Shown here one piece after another: positions 10,411 to 22,243 of a stretch of DNA of 64,000 nucleotides. The notes beneath the pieces are model-generated. The model worked only from the letters and a program-made list of their open reading frames with translations, was not told the DNA's origin and did not search any database. A program made the translations under genes and the position numbers. Each line of letters starts with the position of its first letter. Position 1 is the first letter of the stretch. This stretch comes from Talinum fruticosum (Eukaryota; Streptophyta; Magnoliopsida; Caryophyllales; Talinaceae). Location of the stretch: the NCBI GenBank assembly GCA_021018815.1, contig JAITYX010000104.1, positions 1,573,501 to 1,637,500 on the forward strand, given 5' to 3'.

Positions 10411-11784
10411 TTGGGCTGCAGAATAGGGAGGTCTTCGGCAACCGAGAATCCGAGCTCTAAAAGATTAGAACGTTTAGCCAAGGAGTCTAGCACATCGTCA
10501 TTTCTTTCTACTCCGCAGTCTACACCAGTGCGACAAGCTTCGGTGCACACTACATTGTCACAATCTACTCCTTGTTCTAAGACAAGTACCTAAAAAGAGT
10601 TCCCTTCCAATTGATCTTAATCCCGAACAATATCTTAGCCTCGAGCATGCTTAACGAGAATATAGCTAAGGTGGAAACCAAGTTAAATTATCAAGAAGAA
10701 CAGATATCCTCTATATCAAGAGATCTTAAGACCATCATAAGGGCTATAGAGGCTAGTCAAAGAGATAAAGAGGTTGAACATAGGAGAAGGGAAGAGGCCG
10801 AAGAAGCTGAGTATGTGCAAAGGGTAATGGCTATAGTTATACCACCTCCACCAATCCAATCTTCTCCGGATAATCCTAAGCATGAATCCGAAACTCAATC
10901 GATTCCCGCACAGATCGGATAGAACGGATGTTGAGGGAGTCATCCATGTTCAATAATTATTATTTCGATCATAAGGGATGCACTTCAATTCCTAAAGGTA
11001 AACTACCTCCTAAGTTTACCATGCCCGATATTAAGTTCAAAGGTTCCAAGAATCCCCATCATCATGTATGCAACTTCTTAGGAGCAATGACTCTTAAGAA
11101 CATTCCCGAAGACACTTACCATATCATTTTCCCCTTGGACGTTTCATACTGATGTCATAAAGTGGTATAACGTGGTTGACCTACACAAGGTCGCTAATTA
11201 GATAGATTTATGCAAGGAATTCCTCTATCAATACTCCTATAACACAGATTTACCTGTTACCCTTAGAGACTTGGAGTTAATCAAACAGGGTGAGAAGGAG
11301 AGCTTCATTGATTTCCTGACCGGATGGAGAGTAAAGGTAGCCCACATGGTTAACCGACCCTCCGAGAAAGATCAAGTTCGCATTATTGTGAAGAACCTTT
11401 AGCCCAAGTATAATCAGCACCTCAAATTCCTATCCATGATGAACTTTTCAACCCTTAGAGATGCTGGTTTGTTAATAGAAGAAGAATTGTCCACTCCAAC
11501 CACAAAAGTCGCAACCGGATATAGAGATAATTATTATTCTAAAGAGAAGAAAACCTCCAATATCGGCAATGTTACCAGGGGTGCAGATGGCAATGCCCTC
11601 AACAGGTATACTAACTACACTCTTATGGATACTCGCCTGTGCTCAAGACCTTGACCGTCTCTTGGAGAAAGGGAAGATAGAGTTACCACCTATTAGAGTA
11701 GAATTAGAAACCGTGAAACAGTCTAAGAATTGGGACACGGGAAAATTTTATAAATACCATCGTGCACGAGGACATTACTTTTGA
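10411..11784 (+). pseudogene. Tat element gag, decayed
   Basis: This is the Gag structural protein of a Tat-type Gypsy element. It shows a charged coiled-coil-like N-terminal part (10611-10920), then CTSIPKGKLPPKFTMPD near 10979, PHHHVCNFLGAMTLKNIPED near 11057, a D-L-C-K-E-F-L-Y-Q-Y-S block near 11207, and GEKESFIDFL near 11290. A C-terminal K-x-C/Y-K-Y-H-R-A-x-G-H region near 11745 is where a zinc-knuckle-like motif ends. Frame changes and in-frame stops break it at several places, including 10593 and 10922. Confidence 0.75.
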
Positions 11785-11799
11785 TCGAAGGATTTGCAC

Positions 11800-12160
11800 A
11801 TAACAATGCTCTTTATCTAATCGTAACTTGCATTAACAAGTTTGTTCTCTTAACCTTGGTAGACAATGAATCAGCAGTTAATGTGTGTCCCTAGAAAACT
11901 GTTAAGAGGTTAGGAATTAGGGAGCAACAACTCTCTAAGCAACTGTTCATCTCCAAGCATACAATAATCCTAGAAGAACACTCTTGGGAAGAGTGACTTT
12001 ACCAATCAATATAGGGCCACTGGAGAAGAACATTGAATTCCAAGTCTTAGATATCCCAGCTACTTTTAATCTACTTTTAGGATGCCCTTGGTTGCATGAT
12101 CATCGAGCAATGCCCTTTACACTGCATCGAAAGTCAAAATGATCATCAAAGGTTAGGTCA
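11800..12160 (+). pseudogene. Tat element aspartic protease, decayed
   Basis: This is a retropepsin-like domain. VDNESAVNVCP near 11860 corresponds to the catalytic D-x-G-S/A block, but Gly is replaced by Glu. IGPLEKNIEFQVLDIPATFN near 12014 and LLLGCPWLHDHRA near 12074 match the flap-to-C-terminal part of this family. Frameshifts separate the blocks. Confidence 0.7.
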
Positions 12161-13321
12161 TAACTCGTTAGCGGGGATAATCTTTGTGCTACTATCACTT
12201 CTAAAGAGTCCATAGTGAAGATCAAGCACGATGTTAATGATGAAGAACTGTACGGATTTGAAACCGTCGCTGCCTTAGAAAGGGATTAAGCACCTTTTAC
12301 CTTTAACCCTTATGGCAACCCTAGTGTCTAATCGATGCTTAGGAAGAAAGGGTATTATCCAGGTCTTGCTGCAGGCCGAAGGCAATATCACCGTATGTTT
12401 CCACCCCTTGAACCCACTAACAACTAGAACTTTGGGCTACGCTATCAACCTACCACTAAGGAAATAACTCAAGCCAAGTGAGAAGTCCAAGTAAGGAGGA
12501 CTCGCACCACACATAGTCCGTTCTATTAGGCCCTTTCTTTATACCCCGAATGGACAATTTCTTAGAGAAGGAGATAATTTCCTTTATTATGGTTTTTCCG
12601 AGCCCTATTACATCAAGGAGAAGGGTATCCTAGTACCTGGTCTAGAAATCTTCAATGACTACTCTATTTTGGAAGAAGAGGGACCTCACCTTCTCAAAAA
12701 GGGACAATCCACATCAGATTGGACCAATCTCACCGAAAACAACCTTTTCGGTCTTCTGTTTGGTCAAGAGAGTAATCTAGAAGGGAACTTTGTCTCAGTA
12801 CTATCGCGAGCTATGTCGCATCCGCAGCTTCGATCCGTCCAAGTTCATCACCGATGCTGACGTAGAAGGATTCAAGCATATCACTTGGATTGATGCCGAG
12901 AAGGGCCAAGAATTTGTCTGTTAACCTAGGAGCACACCCTCTTTCCGAGTCTAGTGTTAGGGCTTGTATCTCTTCTTCTTCTGCCGTTGTTTCTAGTTCC
13001 AATTCGTCATTTCCAATTCAGTTCCTAAGTCTCGATGTACTTATTTTCTCATTCAATAAAATGAATCTTTCTGCTTACTCCTTGCCTTATCTCGCACTTA
13101 ATTGTTTTGCCTCTAATGATGAACAAGAAATTCCTAAAGAATTAAAACCAAGCAATTAACGATCTTATAGGTATATGCCATAGGAAGATGTAGCTTATGA
13201 ATGCCTTTTTACTATTAAAAGCTATGGAAGATCATGAAAATCGCTCACTAATAATAGAGGAAACAATAACAATCAATCTAGGGTCAACTAATCAAACCCA
13301 AGAGGTTAAGATTGAAAAAAT
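12161..13321 (+). pseudogene. Tat protease-RT linker region, decayed
   Basis: This is the long spacer between protease and RT seen in Tat-type polyproteins. In-frame fragments include GYYPG near 12352, the block FDPSKFITDADVEGFKHITW near 12831, and DEQEIPKELK near 13120. I assign no enzymatic role. Stops and frameshifts are frequent. Minus-strand ORFs over the same bases are shadows. Confidence 0.5.
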
Positions 13322-13790
13322 TTGGATGTAGAAAAGCATAAGCACTTCACTTCAGTCCTCACGAGTTCATCGATGTCTTTGCATGGTCCTACAAAGACAT
13401 GCTCGGGTATAGATCTAAGTATAGCAGAACACAAAATTCCGCTTTATGGAGATGCTAAGCCAGTTAAGCAGAACACCCCAATCAGGAAAACCTTTGCTTT
13501 TATATCTTACACAACAGAGACAACTATGGGAACCATGTTAGCACAACAGAGACAGAAAGGAAGAACGCATGATTTACTATCTCGGTAAGAAGTTCCTGGA
13601 CTATGAGACTAGATATACACCGCTAGAGAAGACATCTTTGGCTTTAGTTTGGGCTACCAAGAAGCTCGGACACTATATGTTGACCCACACGATACATGTG
13701 GTAGCACCCATGAATCCTATTAAGTACATACTTGAGCAATCGATCGTTATTAGTAAGATAGCGCGATGGACTGTCATGCTATCGAATTAA
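13322..13790 (+). pseudogene. RT remnant joined to RNase H (RT core deleted)
   Basis: The RT N-terminal lead-in is present: D-V-E-K-H near 13325, an F-I-D-V-F-A-W-S-Y-K-D-M-like block near 13365-13405, and IAEHKIPLYGDAKPVKQ near 13428. The sequence then passes straight into the RNase H lead (TTETTMGTMLAQQ near 13515, KKFLDYETRYTPLEKT near 13586, LVWATKKLGHYM near 13645). The whole RT palm, including the YxDD catalytic motif, is absent. Roughly 400 residues are therefore missing at about 13480, and the element could not reverse-transcribe with its own enzyme. Confidence 0.75.
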
Positions 13791-13917
13791 ACTCAAGTTT
13801 TTTCCTCAAAAATCGATCAAAGGAAAAGTAGTATCGGAATTCTTGGTAGATCTATCCGTATCCGAATTGCAACCCGAACACCTTGACTTCCCGGATGAAG
13901 ATATTTTACATGTACAG

Positions 13918-14335
13918 GTGGACGTTTAGACGATGTATTTTGATGGCGCTTCTAATCGAAGAGCTTTGGAGTAGGGATTCTTTTAATCTTACGAGAAAGA
14001 GCACATACTCCCGTTTACGTTAAGCTAGATTTTGAGGTCACTAATAATGCTACAGAGTATGAAGCTTGCATCACAGGACTTGAAGCCGCAACAAAGATCG
14101 AGGTCAAGAACATCGAGTTTTTGGTGATTCCTGTTTGATCATTAACTAGATTTCGCAAAGGTGAAAGGTACGTTGTGAAGCCTTGGCACCCTACCAAACA
14201 TTTTTGATGGAATTATCTAAACAATTCGAGAAGATTTCCTTCACTTACCTTCCTAGGGACGATAATCAATTTGCGGATGCACTAGCTAAGTTAGCATCCA
14301 TGATCAGTATTCCTGTTGGCATTCACTCAATGCCT
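13918..14335 (+). pseudogene. Second RNase H domain (archaeal-type, Tat hallmark)
   Basis: A second RNase H follows the first. It shows MYFDGASNR near 13929 with the first catalytic Asp, an N-N-A-T-E-Y-E-A-C block near 14042 with the catalytic Glu, a G-D-S-C-L-I block near 14120 (frame-shifted), and YLPRDDNQFADALAKLAS near 14241 with the distal Asp residues. Tat-lineage elements are known for this extra RNase H. Stops interrupt it. Confidence 0.75.
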
Positions 14336-14379
14336 ATTCACATCGAGCGGCGAGGTTAGCCTCGCACATGTCTACGCCT

Positions 14380-15655
14380 TAGAAATATCTAATATCGACT
14401 ATACCAGTTGGTATCATGATATTTATTGGTATTTGGATAAGCAAGAATATCCTTTGGACTCCACACCTAAAGCCCAACGAGCCATCAGGATGTTAGCCGC
14501 GCAATTTTTCCTCAACCAAGGACAGCTTGTTCAAGAAAACTAATTTTGAGATTAGCTTACTTTGTGTCAATCAACATGAAGCAAAGCGTATTATGGAAGA
14601 AATTCATGGAGGAGAATGCGGACCTCATATAAACGGTAGAATATTAGTCCGGAAGGTTCCGAGACTTGGTTATTGTTGGTCGACTATGGTAGCGGATAGT
14701 CACGACTTTGTTAGAAGGTGCCATAAATGTCACCTGTATGCAAACATACAACACCAAACCCCGTCATTTCTCACTACTTTATCCTCACCTCGATCGTTTT
14801 CAGTATGGGGAATAGACATTATTGACAAGGTGACTCCCAAAGGAACGGGTGGTCACGAATTCGTGTTAGTAGCAATCAACTACTTCACCAAATGGGTATA
14901 GGCAGCTTCTTATGCAAATTTAAGGTCGAAATAGGTAACCAAATTCATCACTTGAAATATTATCTATGGTTATGGAGTGTCCCACGAGCTTATAAGTGAC
15001 CATGGTAGTCATTTCAAAAGGAAGTAGCAGATTTGTTGGATAAGCATAAAATCCAAGCATCACAAATCTTATCCATATCGTCCTCGGACCAATGGAGCGA
15101 GTTGAAGCCGCCAATAAGAACATTCAGAGAATAGTGGAGAAAATGGCAATTCTTATAAGGATTGGCCGGATAAGCTACCTTTCGCTCTACGGGGTTATAG
15201 AACTTCTATTAGATCCTCCATATGAGCAATGCCCTACTCTCTAGTCTATGGCATAGAAACAATCCTTCCAATTAAGATTGCCATTCCTTCATTAAGGTAA
15301 TTGCTGAGAGTCAAGATTCCGGAAGATGAGTGGGCTAAAACACGTTATGAGGAATTAGTGTTGCTTGGATGAGAGGCGCCTCAACACCTCGCATAATGTC
15401 CAAATATACCAAGCTCGTATATCCACGACATTCAATAAGAAGGTTAAACCTCGCAACTTGCAAATTAAGGATTTGGTCCTTATAGAGGTTAGAGCTTTAA
15501 TTTAGGATCCACGAGGGCAATTTAAGCCCAACTGGCAAGGCCCATTTATACTTAATCAGATTTTACTCGGCGGAGCAATAAAGCTAATAGATTTAGAAGG
15601 AGAAGAGATCTTTCAATATACCAATATAGATCAATTGAAGAAGCACTATGCCTAG
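14380..15655 (+). pseudogene. Tat element integrase, decayed
   Basis: This region inserts cDNA into the genome. The HHCC zinc-binding part is at about 14600-14740 (EEIHGGECGPHINGRI, later RRCHKCHLYA). The catalytic core begins at about 14800 (FSVWGIDII, first Asp; GGHEFVLVAINYFTKWV). The second Asp is in HELISDHGSHF near 14990, and the Glu is near 15105 in a frame reading V-E-A-A-N-K-N-I-Q-R-I. A C-terminal P-x-W-Q-G-P-F-I block is near 15530. TAG at 14899 replaces the Glu codon in the usual W-V-E-A sequence, and further frameshifts follow. Confidence 0.75.
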
Positions 15656-16028
15656 CATACCCCTAGGTAGTAGGCCGAGCCCAGCCCAATCAGGTTTGGC
15701 CAAGGCTGGCGCCGGCCACCACCCGGTCAACGGTGGACTCGGTCAAGCCACGGTTTTCCTTTTCTTTCTCCTAGTTCTCTTTGGTTTGTTTATTTGTTGG
15801 ATAGTGCAACTAGACGGTCCAATATGTACATTGGTTTTTCTTTACAATTATTATTCTACCTCTAAGTAAGGGATGCAAATTTGAATGTATAGCATAACAC
15901 TTACTTTTATTCAATAAGGGTAACCCCACTTTTACCTAAATACATAGCTAATAAAAAGAATCTAAAATTGCAAGCATATCACTTGTAAAACAAATAAACA
16001 TGTTCTAAAGAGGCAAAACATCCTCCTT

Positions 16029-16068
16029 TTATTCTATCTCGAACTCCTTAGACTTCGAGTCCTAGTCT
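16029..16068 (-). pseudogene. C-terminal tail of the antisense DUF7745-like gene (cut off by chromovirus)
   Basis: This short minus-strand piece is acidic and serine/lysine-rich (S-K-S-K-E-F-E-I-E) and ends at a TAA, plus-strand TTA at 16029-16031. It lies left of the chromovirus target duplication. It is in the same frame as the acidic end of the antisense gene at 24796, once the chromovirus and one duplication copy are disregarded. One in-frame TAG is present. Confidence 0.4.
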
Positions 16069-16073
16069 ATTTT

Positions 16074-17999
16074 TATAACGCCCCAAATCATAATCATCCA
16101 TAAAACTAATTCATAACATAACCCAATCAAATTTAAGAAATATTTGGTAGCGGAAGCTAATATAAGCCCGGAGCGTTATCGCCGTCTCCTATAGTAGAGA
16201 CAAGGCCAATCAAATTTAAGAAATATTTGGTAGCGGAAGCTAATATAAGCCCGGAGCGTTATCGCCGTCTCCTATAGTAGGCCAAAATAAAAACAAAAAC
16301 AGTAACGTTTTACAAAACAATTAAAATTTAACTATCTTGGAAGGGTACAAGCAATAACATACCTCGCTCGATCGTTTCCTTTTAATTTCTATTTTCTTTG
16401 CTTCCCTGAATAGCCGTTTCCTATTGAATTTCTGTTTTCAAACAGAAATTTAATATTTGCATTAATAAACTTATTAGCCTTTCTTGTACCTATGTACTTT
16501 ACATTTTGATCAATTCAATTGTCTAAACCACTAACGGGATTAAAACTCTAATTTCCTCAAATCAATTCTCTCCAAAACTGTTACACTTTTAATTATATAT
16601 ATATCCTAACCACTAACTCATTGATCACCTTCCAATTTAAAATTTTCAACTTCACAAAAACCACTTTCAATTTCAATAAAACCTCCCAATATATTTTCAT
16701 CCATTTTTTTTTCCAAATATTAACCTAACCCAATTTGATTAATTTACCTCCCTAGCATAGCCTGTAACTTAAAACACTTTTCACACACCCAATCAATCCG
16801 TTCATGATCAAGTAGGAAATCAAACAAGCATATTCACAATTATGCACATCCAAATTTATCTCCAATACCAATTTAGCACCTAACAACCCAAAAATCCAAT
16901 TTCACATATATCCCCATATCTCACTCGCTTTCCAAAGTTCATCCAATTCCACCCCAACCAAACAATTCATTCATAATCATAAAAATTAAACAAGTACATT
17001 TACAATTACAAAGAAACTCCTAATTAATTTCCAATTCCATATCAACACATAATAAACCCTAAATCCAATTTCGTTTTCTTCCAAAATTTCTTCAATTCCA
17101 CCATAATCAATTCACAACTCACATCTACTTGTCTAATTATTCAATAACAACATAAATTCGTGATTAAATTTGCTTAAAAATTAAGGATTGGAGATATACC
17201 TCAAAGTGGGTTAGATGTGAGATTGGATGGTGGTGGCGATGGTGGAGACCCGGTGGCTCGAGCAGCGGCGTGGTGTGTTGGTTGGAGGCGTAGAGTCGGT
17301 CAGCAGCGAGAGGGTGGCCAGCGAAGGCGGCGCCTATCCCGACCAAGCGCAGTAGCGGCAGGGCGGGGCAGCCCCGCTGACGTGAAACGAGAGGGAAGAG
17401 GGGAGAGGAAAAGGCGCCGGCAGCGAGAGAGGAGGGAGCGGCAGCAGCACCGGCGACGGGCCGGGTGGTGGCAGTGGCGGCCGGCGAGGTCTACCGACAG
17501 TGGCAGCAGTAACGAGGGAGAGGAAAGTGAGGAAGGAGAGGTGAGAGGAAGAAGAGGAATGTGTTAGGCTTGCCCCCTTCACCGATTTATTATGCCCGAC
17601 ACTTTTAGCACCATCTTCCCTTTTTTTTTTTTTTTGTCTAATAAATCTTAATATTTCTTAGATTTTTACTATTTTTATTATCACATGGTTAAATATATAT
17701 CACATATTTGGCTAAATTTTATTTGTCTGTTATAATAATTTCAATTTTACATATTGTTTTATTTTATTTCTTTTTACTTATTAAGTTAAATTATTCGGAT
17801 TCGAAATGAAATTATTCGAACATATACACATTTCGTAGTAAAAACGTAAATTTGTACGAATTACCCATTATTATTTACAATTTGTTGCATCCTTTATTTC
17901 GATTTTGTATTGTGCGCGGCTCACTGCTCTTAAACAATATTAAGACGATAAAATGCAAATTTAAAATTATTAATTACGATTAAGTTTCGGGGTGTTACA
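16074..17999 (-). repeat. Chromovirus 3' LTR, 1926 bp
   Basis: It pairs with 22244-24790. It lost about 690 bp relative to that copy (the block at about 22370-23060), with the break at a shared GTAGGCC motif. It also gained an 82-bp tandem duplication near 16125-16280 that is absent from the other LTR. A GC-rich block at about 17217-17570 is shared by both LTRs. Confidence 0.9.
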
Positions 18000-18010
18000 T
18001 CCTCCCCCAT
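18000..18010 (-). other. Chromovirus polypurine tract
   Basis: The minus strand reads ATGGGGGAGGA directly before the LTR start TGTAACACC. It would prime second-strand DNA synthesis. Confidence 0.75.
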
Positions 18011-18111
18011 AAAAAGTTTCGTCCTCGAAACTAGAATCGTTTAGTAACATAGCTTTAAAAACAGATGGGGGTAATGATTTCTAATTCCATCCTCTATTTC
18101 TTATGCTTGCT

Positions 18112-18450
18112 TTAGAGATCCCATGATGGTTCAAATGACTTTAACCAAGGTATCACTTTCTTGTGTAATTGTTTAACCTTTTGAACCATAATTTGAACAA
18201 GTTGTTCTTTGTTGGTTAAACCTTGTGCTTCAGTATTCGAGTGGTTCGTACACGATTGTGTGTAGGTTGCCTTAAACATACTTTCGAAATTGGGAAATAT
18301 GAAACACATTGCATACATGTTGTAGTTACGCGGCAAAGCCCATCGATAAGCAACGAGATTAATTTTCTCGATGATTTCATAGGGCCCGATGAAACAGGGA
18401 CTATATTTCTCTTTTATGTTTTCATGCCCTCGGGGTGAATAGAGTACCTT
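18112..18450 (-). pseudogene. Chromovirus pol C-terminus with chromodomain-like end
   Basis: Read on the minus strand, this shows the tail of pol: N-Y-N-M-Y then H/C-F-I-F near 18290, in the place of the usual N-V-F-H-V-S block. Near 18210-18140 comes KEQLVQIMVQKVKQLHKKVIP, followed by a W-L-K-S/P-S-W-D-L stretch. This corresponds to the chromodomain segment (E-x-P-V-x-I-L-D-x-K-x-K-x-L) that ends chromovirus integrases and binds chromatin marks. Several residues and frames are lost. Confidence 0.6.
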
Positions 18451-19400
18451 GTATTGTGTATTTCGTTAATATTTTCTCTCTTAGTTCTATCTTTTGTGGC
18501 ACACATATTCCATTTGAAACTTTATAATTCCTTGATAATCCTCATGAAAACTCAAGGCATTTCCTTTGTTTATACTTCCCTTTATTCTTTCAATCCCACT
18601 ATCCCCAAATTGAGTTTATTTATTCCCATCCAAAGTGTGGGTTGGATAGATGACCCAAATATGTCCGCCTTCGACCCTTACGGAACACGAGTTAAATTCT
18701 TATACTTTTTTTTTCAAATCCCTTGCAACCTCTCGCACAAATAATCTTAAAGTGATCAAGTCATGATGCATCTTCGGACTTGACACATCAATCACAACGT
18801 TAGCGTTACCTAGGTACTAATCTATTTGCATAATGTAGCCCTTAAAAGAACTCCAACCACACCTTCAATATGGCGGATGTAATTCCTTATTGGTGAAAAT
18901 ATACTTAGAGGTTTTTAGGGTCGGGAAGATTTGACATATACTTTCATAAAGATAACGTCTCCAAATCTTCGATGCGAAATTGTTGTAACTAGTTCCGGAT
19001 CATGAGCAGGATAATTATGTTCATATGACCTTAATTGCCTAGAATTCTACGCTATGAACTTTTTATTTTACATTAAGACGCACTTTATCCCTTATCTGGA
19101 TGTGTCACAATAATCGGTAAATTCTCCACTCTCCACTAGTAAGGCCAAAACCCGTGCAACGTTAAGTCATTCCTTTAGTTCTTGGAAAACGACCCCACAT
19201 TTATCATTTCATTCAAACTCTGTTGTTTTTCCTCAAGAAACAAAACACTCATGAAAAATCCTCAAGAATTGCCTGTAATACCCTGTCATCTCTTGAAACT
19301 TCAAATTTTCGTAATGTTAGTTGGCTTGAGCCACTTAGTAATCACTTTTACTTTTTGTCAGTCCACTTTGATGTCATCCATAGAGATTACATGTCTTAAA
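18451..19400 (-). pseudogene. Chromovirus RNase H remnant and deleted integrase region
   Basis: Only weak blocks remain on the minus strand. A K-Y-I-F-T-x-K-E-L stretch near 18900 matches the end of the Ty3 RNase H connection, and an N-A-N-V-V-like stretch near 18800 matches the block before A-D-A-L-S-R. The HHCC and DDE parts of integrase are not recognisable in this space, so a large deletion is likely. Confidence 0.4.
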
Positions 19401-19439
19401 AAGGTCATTTCTAACAGCCAAAACTTGCACTTTGACGAG

Positions 19440-19860
19440 GTTAGCATATAATCTACAAATCCTCGAGATTTACGACACAATCCTTAAATGTTTAGTATGT
19501 TCTTCCTTTGTCCTGGACCATACTAAGATATCATCAATAAAGATAACAACAAATTTATCCAAACATGGCCTAAATATTCTATTCATTAGGTCCATAAAAG
19601 CCATTGGAACATTTGTTAGCCCAAAAGCCATGACTATAAATTCACGATGTCCATAACAAGTTCCGAACGCCATTTTTTTTTTTTGTATTATCATTTTTTT
19701 TTCTTTTTGAGAATACACCTATTCTTTACAATTGATCACATAGGTCGTCGATCCTGGGCAAAGGATATTTATTTTATTTTTTTTACGAGTGATCTTCAAC
19801 TCTTTGTAATCTGTACTTAATCTTAAAGTCTCATCCTTTTTCTCCACAAACAAGATGGGC
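19440..19860 (-). pseudogene. Chromovirus reverse transcriptase fragment
   Basis: The clearest RT block of the element lies at about 19680-19470 on the minus strand. It reads [20 protein letters not shown], then [10 protein letters not shown], then [19 protein letters not shown]. The catalytic F-I-D-D (YxDD type) and the LTNxP motif are intact. A T-rich run and stops lie just upstream at 19675-19780, and the fingers subdomain is broken. Confidence 0.85.
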
Positions 19861-20379
19861 ATCCCTAAGGGAATATATTTGGCCTCAAATAGCCCTTATG
19901 CATCAAATCATCTAGTTGAACTTTTAATTTGCTTTAAGCATCCTATCTTGGTTCAACCTCTACTTAAAACATCATGAAACTCTTTAATTATAGGGATATC
20001 CTCAATTTTTTATCTCCTTCTTCTCTCCAACTACAAAGCATATATAAGCTTCATTTCCTTGCTTACAAATATTCCACTAATTCGAGTGATACCATAAGAC
20101 AGTCCCCAATTCCTTTTGAACATTGAGGCAAAACTTCTCTTCCTTTTGTACTTTTCAAGGATACATTCTGCGATTGACAATCTATTTTTGCTCCATCTTT
20201 GGATAACAAGTCCATCCCCAAAATGATATCAACTCCGCCCAATCAAACCGTATCAAGTCACCCACGAAATTTTCTTGACTCGGAGAAATAGTATAATTTT
20301 TATACATAACGTCGCACCTTATTGTTTGGCCCGCGGGTAAATTTACATATAGCTCTATAGGGCACTTATTCGATTCTAA

Positions 20380-20640
20380 GCCCAGTTGAGATGTAGCTTA
20401 CGACGAAATAAAAGAGTGCGTAGCACCTGAATCAAATAAAGCAACAAATGGTGCTGAATTTAAAATAAGCGTACCGGTTACGATCATTCCTGAGTCGGTG
20501 GCTTGTTTTCTGCTCATCACATAAGCTCTCGCCACTTGTCTATTGCCCAAAAATGTTGTTGATGCCTTTGTGGTTCTTTTGAGGTTGACCCGAACCTTTG
20601 CTTCCTTGAGAAGGTCTGGTTGGGCAGTTTGCAATTAGAT
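20380..20640 (-). pseudogene. Chromovirus retropepsin
   Basis: On the minus strand the protease core reads ALFDSGATHSFISS at about 20439-20398, with an intact catalytic D-S-G. It is preceded by a G-T-L-I-L-N strand. It is joined to the Gag knuckle region in a +1/-1 related frame. Downstream flap sequence (L-G-x-x-L-D-x-I-L-G-M-D) is broken near 20230. Confidence 0.8.
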
Positions 20641-21622
20641 GGCTTGTATCGCCACACCAGTAGCGGCGATTAGTCCCAACCCGAGCAATCTGCGGTTTTA
20701 TGATTTGTCCGACCACATTTTGAGCATTGTTTCTTGGTTGGGGTTGAAATTTGGGTTTTAGTTCCCAAATTAGCTTGCTTCTTGCTTGGTGTTTCTTCTG
20801 AATGGTTTCTTTTCTCATTTCCTCTTTTCTTAAAGGTATTTGTGCTCAACATTCGCAACTCCCTTTTACTCGCTCCACTTCACTGCCCGTTCGTACAATT
20901 CCCGACTTGTTTGTATAGGTTGCCCCGCTAGTTGATGCCTAATATAGGGAGCTAAGCCCTCTTCAAATCTTATCATCCTCACACGATCGGTGGCTACATA
21001 TTCTGAGGCAAACCTAAATAGTTCTGCAAATTTGCTTGCATACTCCATCACCGTCATATTCTCTTGTTTTAATTCTAGGAATTCCTTTTGCTTTTGTTTT
21101 TATAAGGGTACTGGATAAAATTTTGCCCTTAATTCCTCCAGGAATTTGTCCCACGTGCCCTCGAGGCGTTGGAAATTAGCCCTTACGGTTCCCCACCGGA
21201 TATCGGCTTGTCCAGGTGAGGTAAAAAGCTCCAATGTTTACACGTTTATTCCGTGGTACCTCGACCACATCAAATATCTTTTCCATCTGCCTAATCCATT
21301 CTTCTAATATCATTGGGTCCATTCTCCCATCATAAGTTTTTGGATTTTGTTTAGCAACCCTTTCGAAAAATCTACCATCCTTCTCTGAATTATTGGAATC
21401 CGATTCTTTAAGCTTCTTTATCACCACGGCTATAATTGTTCCCAACAACTCGGGGTCTATATCTTTAAATACCCTTTTTTGTTCATCCTCATTCATAAGC
21501 GTATCATTTTCTACTTCCTGATGAAAGGTTGGAGGGTTATGGTTAACCGATTGAGAATGCATAGATTCCATGTTGTTTCTTTCGAGTTCATTTCCATGAA
21601 CATTCTCATTCCGATTCGACAT
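20640..21622 (-). pseudogene. Chromovirus gag
   Basis: Gag starts at 21622 (MSNRNENVHGNEL) and has a retrotrans_gag core near 21370-21250 (RVAKQNPKTYDGRMDP, then EWIRQMEKIFDV). A conserved T-V-M-E-Y-A-S-K-F block sits near 21056, with LAPYIRHQLAGQP near 20957. Two zinc-knuckle-like motifs follow: CSKCGRTNHKTADC near 20705 and a Y-W-C-G-D-T-S-H-L-I-A-N-C motif near 20650, which lacks the first Cys. Frame breaks occur near 21190 and 20860. Confidence 0.8.
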
Positions 21623-22227
21623 TCTGTTTAATATAAAAGTAGCGAATATAATTAGTTCTAATTCTGTTTAATATAGAAGTAGAGAAAATAATTAGTTCAA
21701 ATTTTCCTTTCCCATTCACAATACTATTACCAAGATATAAATTGCTTATTACTTGATGCTTGGCTGGGCAAGTGACACGTGCTGATATTCTAATATATTT
21801 ATCCCTTATTACATATTATATTTTCGTTAGTTTTCTTTCAACACCAAAATGGGTGGACGAAGGGGTTGGGTTAGCTAATACATTGTCCCTTCAATCTTTA
21901 ATATTTTTGTTTTCTCAACATGAAACCCAAAATGCTCTTGTTACCATTCTCATGTCCCAAACAATTTCTCCATTCCATTATTTTCTTTAATGCTCTCATC
22001 TAAGTAGACTTCAATGACTTGCAAGGATTTCCAAATATTAATCATGCTTATCAAATCACTAACATCACCCAAGATATCATACTCATAATAATTGCGAACT
22101 TTATAACCTTATCATTTAATACAATTAACCCAAAATTCACTCTTGTAACATCTAAATTTCAAAATCGCTCCCTTTTTCAACCTACAACAATTACCCTCGT
22201 AATTTCTCCTCATAATTTTCCAACCTA
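21623..22227 (-). other. Chromovirus leader
   Basis: This is the untranslated leader between the primer-binding site and the gag start. No coding pattern is seen. A short tandem duplication of TCTGTTTAATATA-like sequence lies at 21626-21690. Confidence 0.55.
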
Positions 22228-22239
22228 GCTCTAATACCA
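22228..22239 (-). other. Chromovirus primer-binding site, tRNA-Met type
   Basis: The minus strand reads TGGTATTAGAGC, four bases inside the 5' LTR. It matches the common TGGTATCAGAGC initiator tRNA-Met site with one C-to-T change. Confidence 0.8.
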
Positions 22240-22243
22240 CTTC

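Noticed and set aside
17217..17582. Arg/Gly-rich and Pro/Leu-rich ORFs on both strands (also 23947-24362)
   Set aside because: They come from the GC-rich LTR block, occur in both LTRs and lack any domain.
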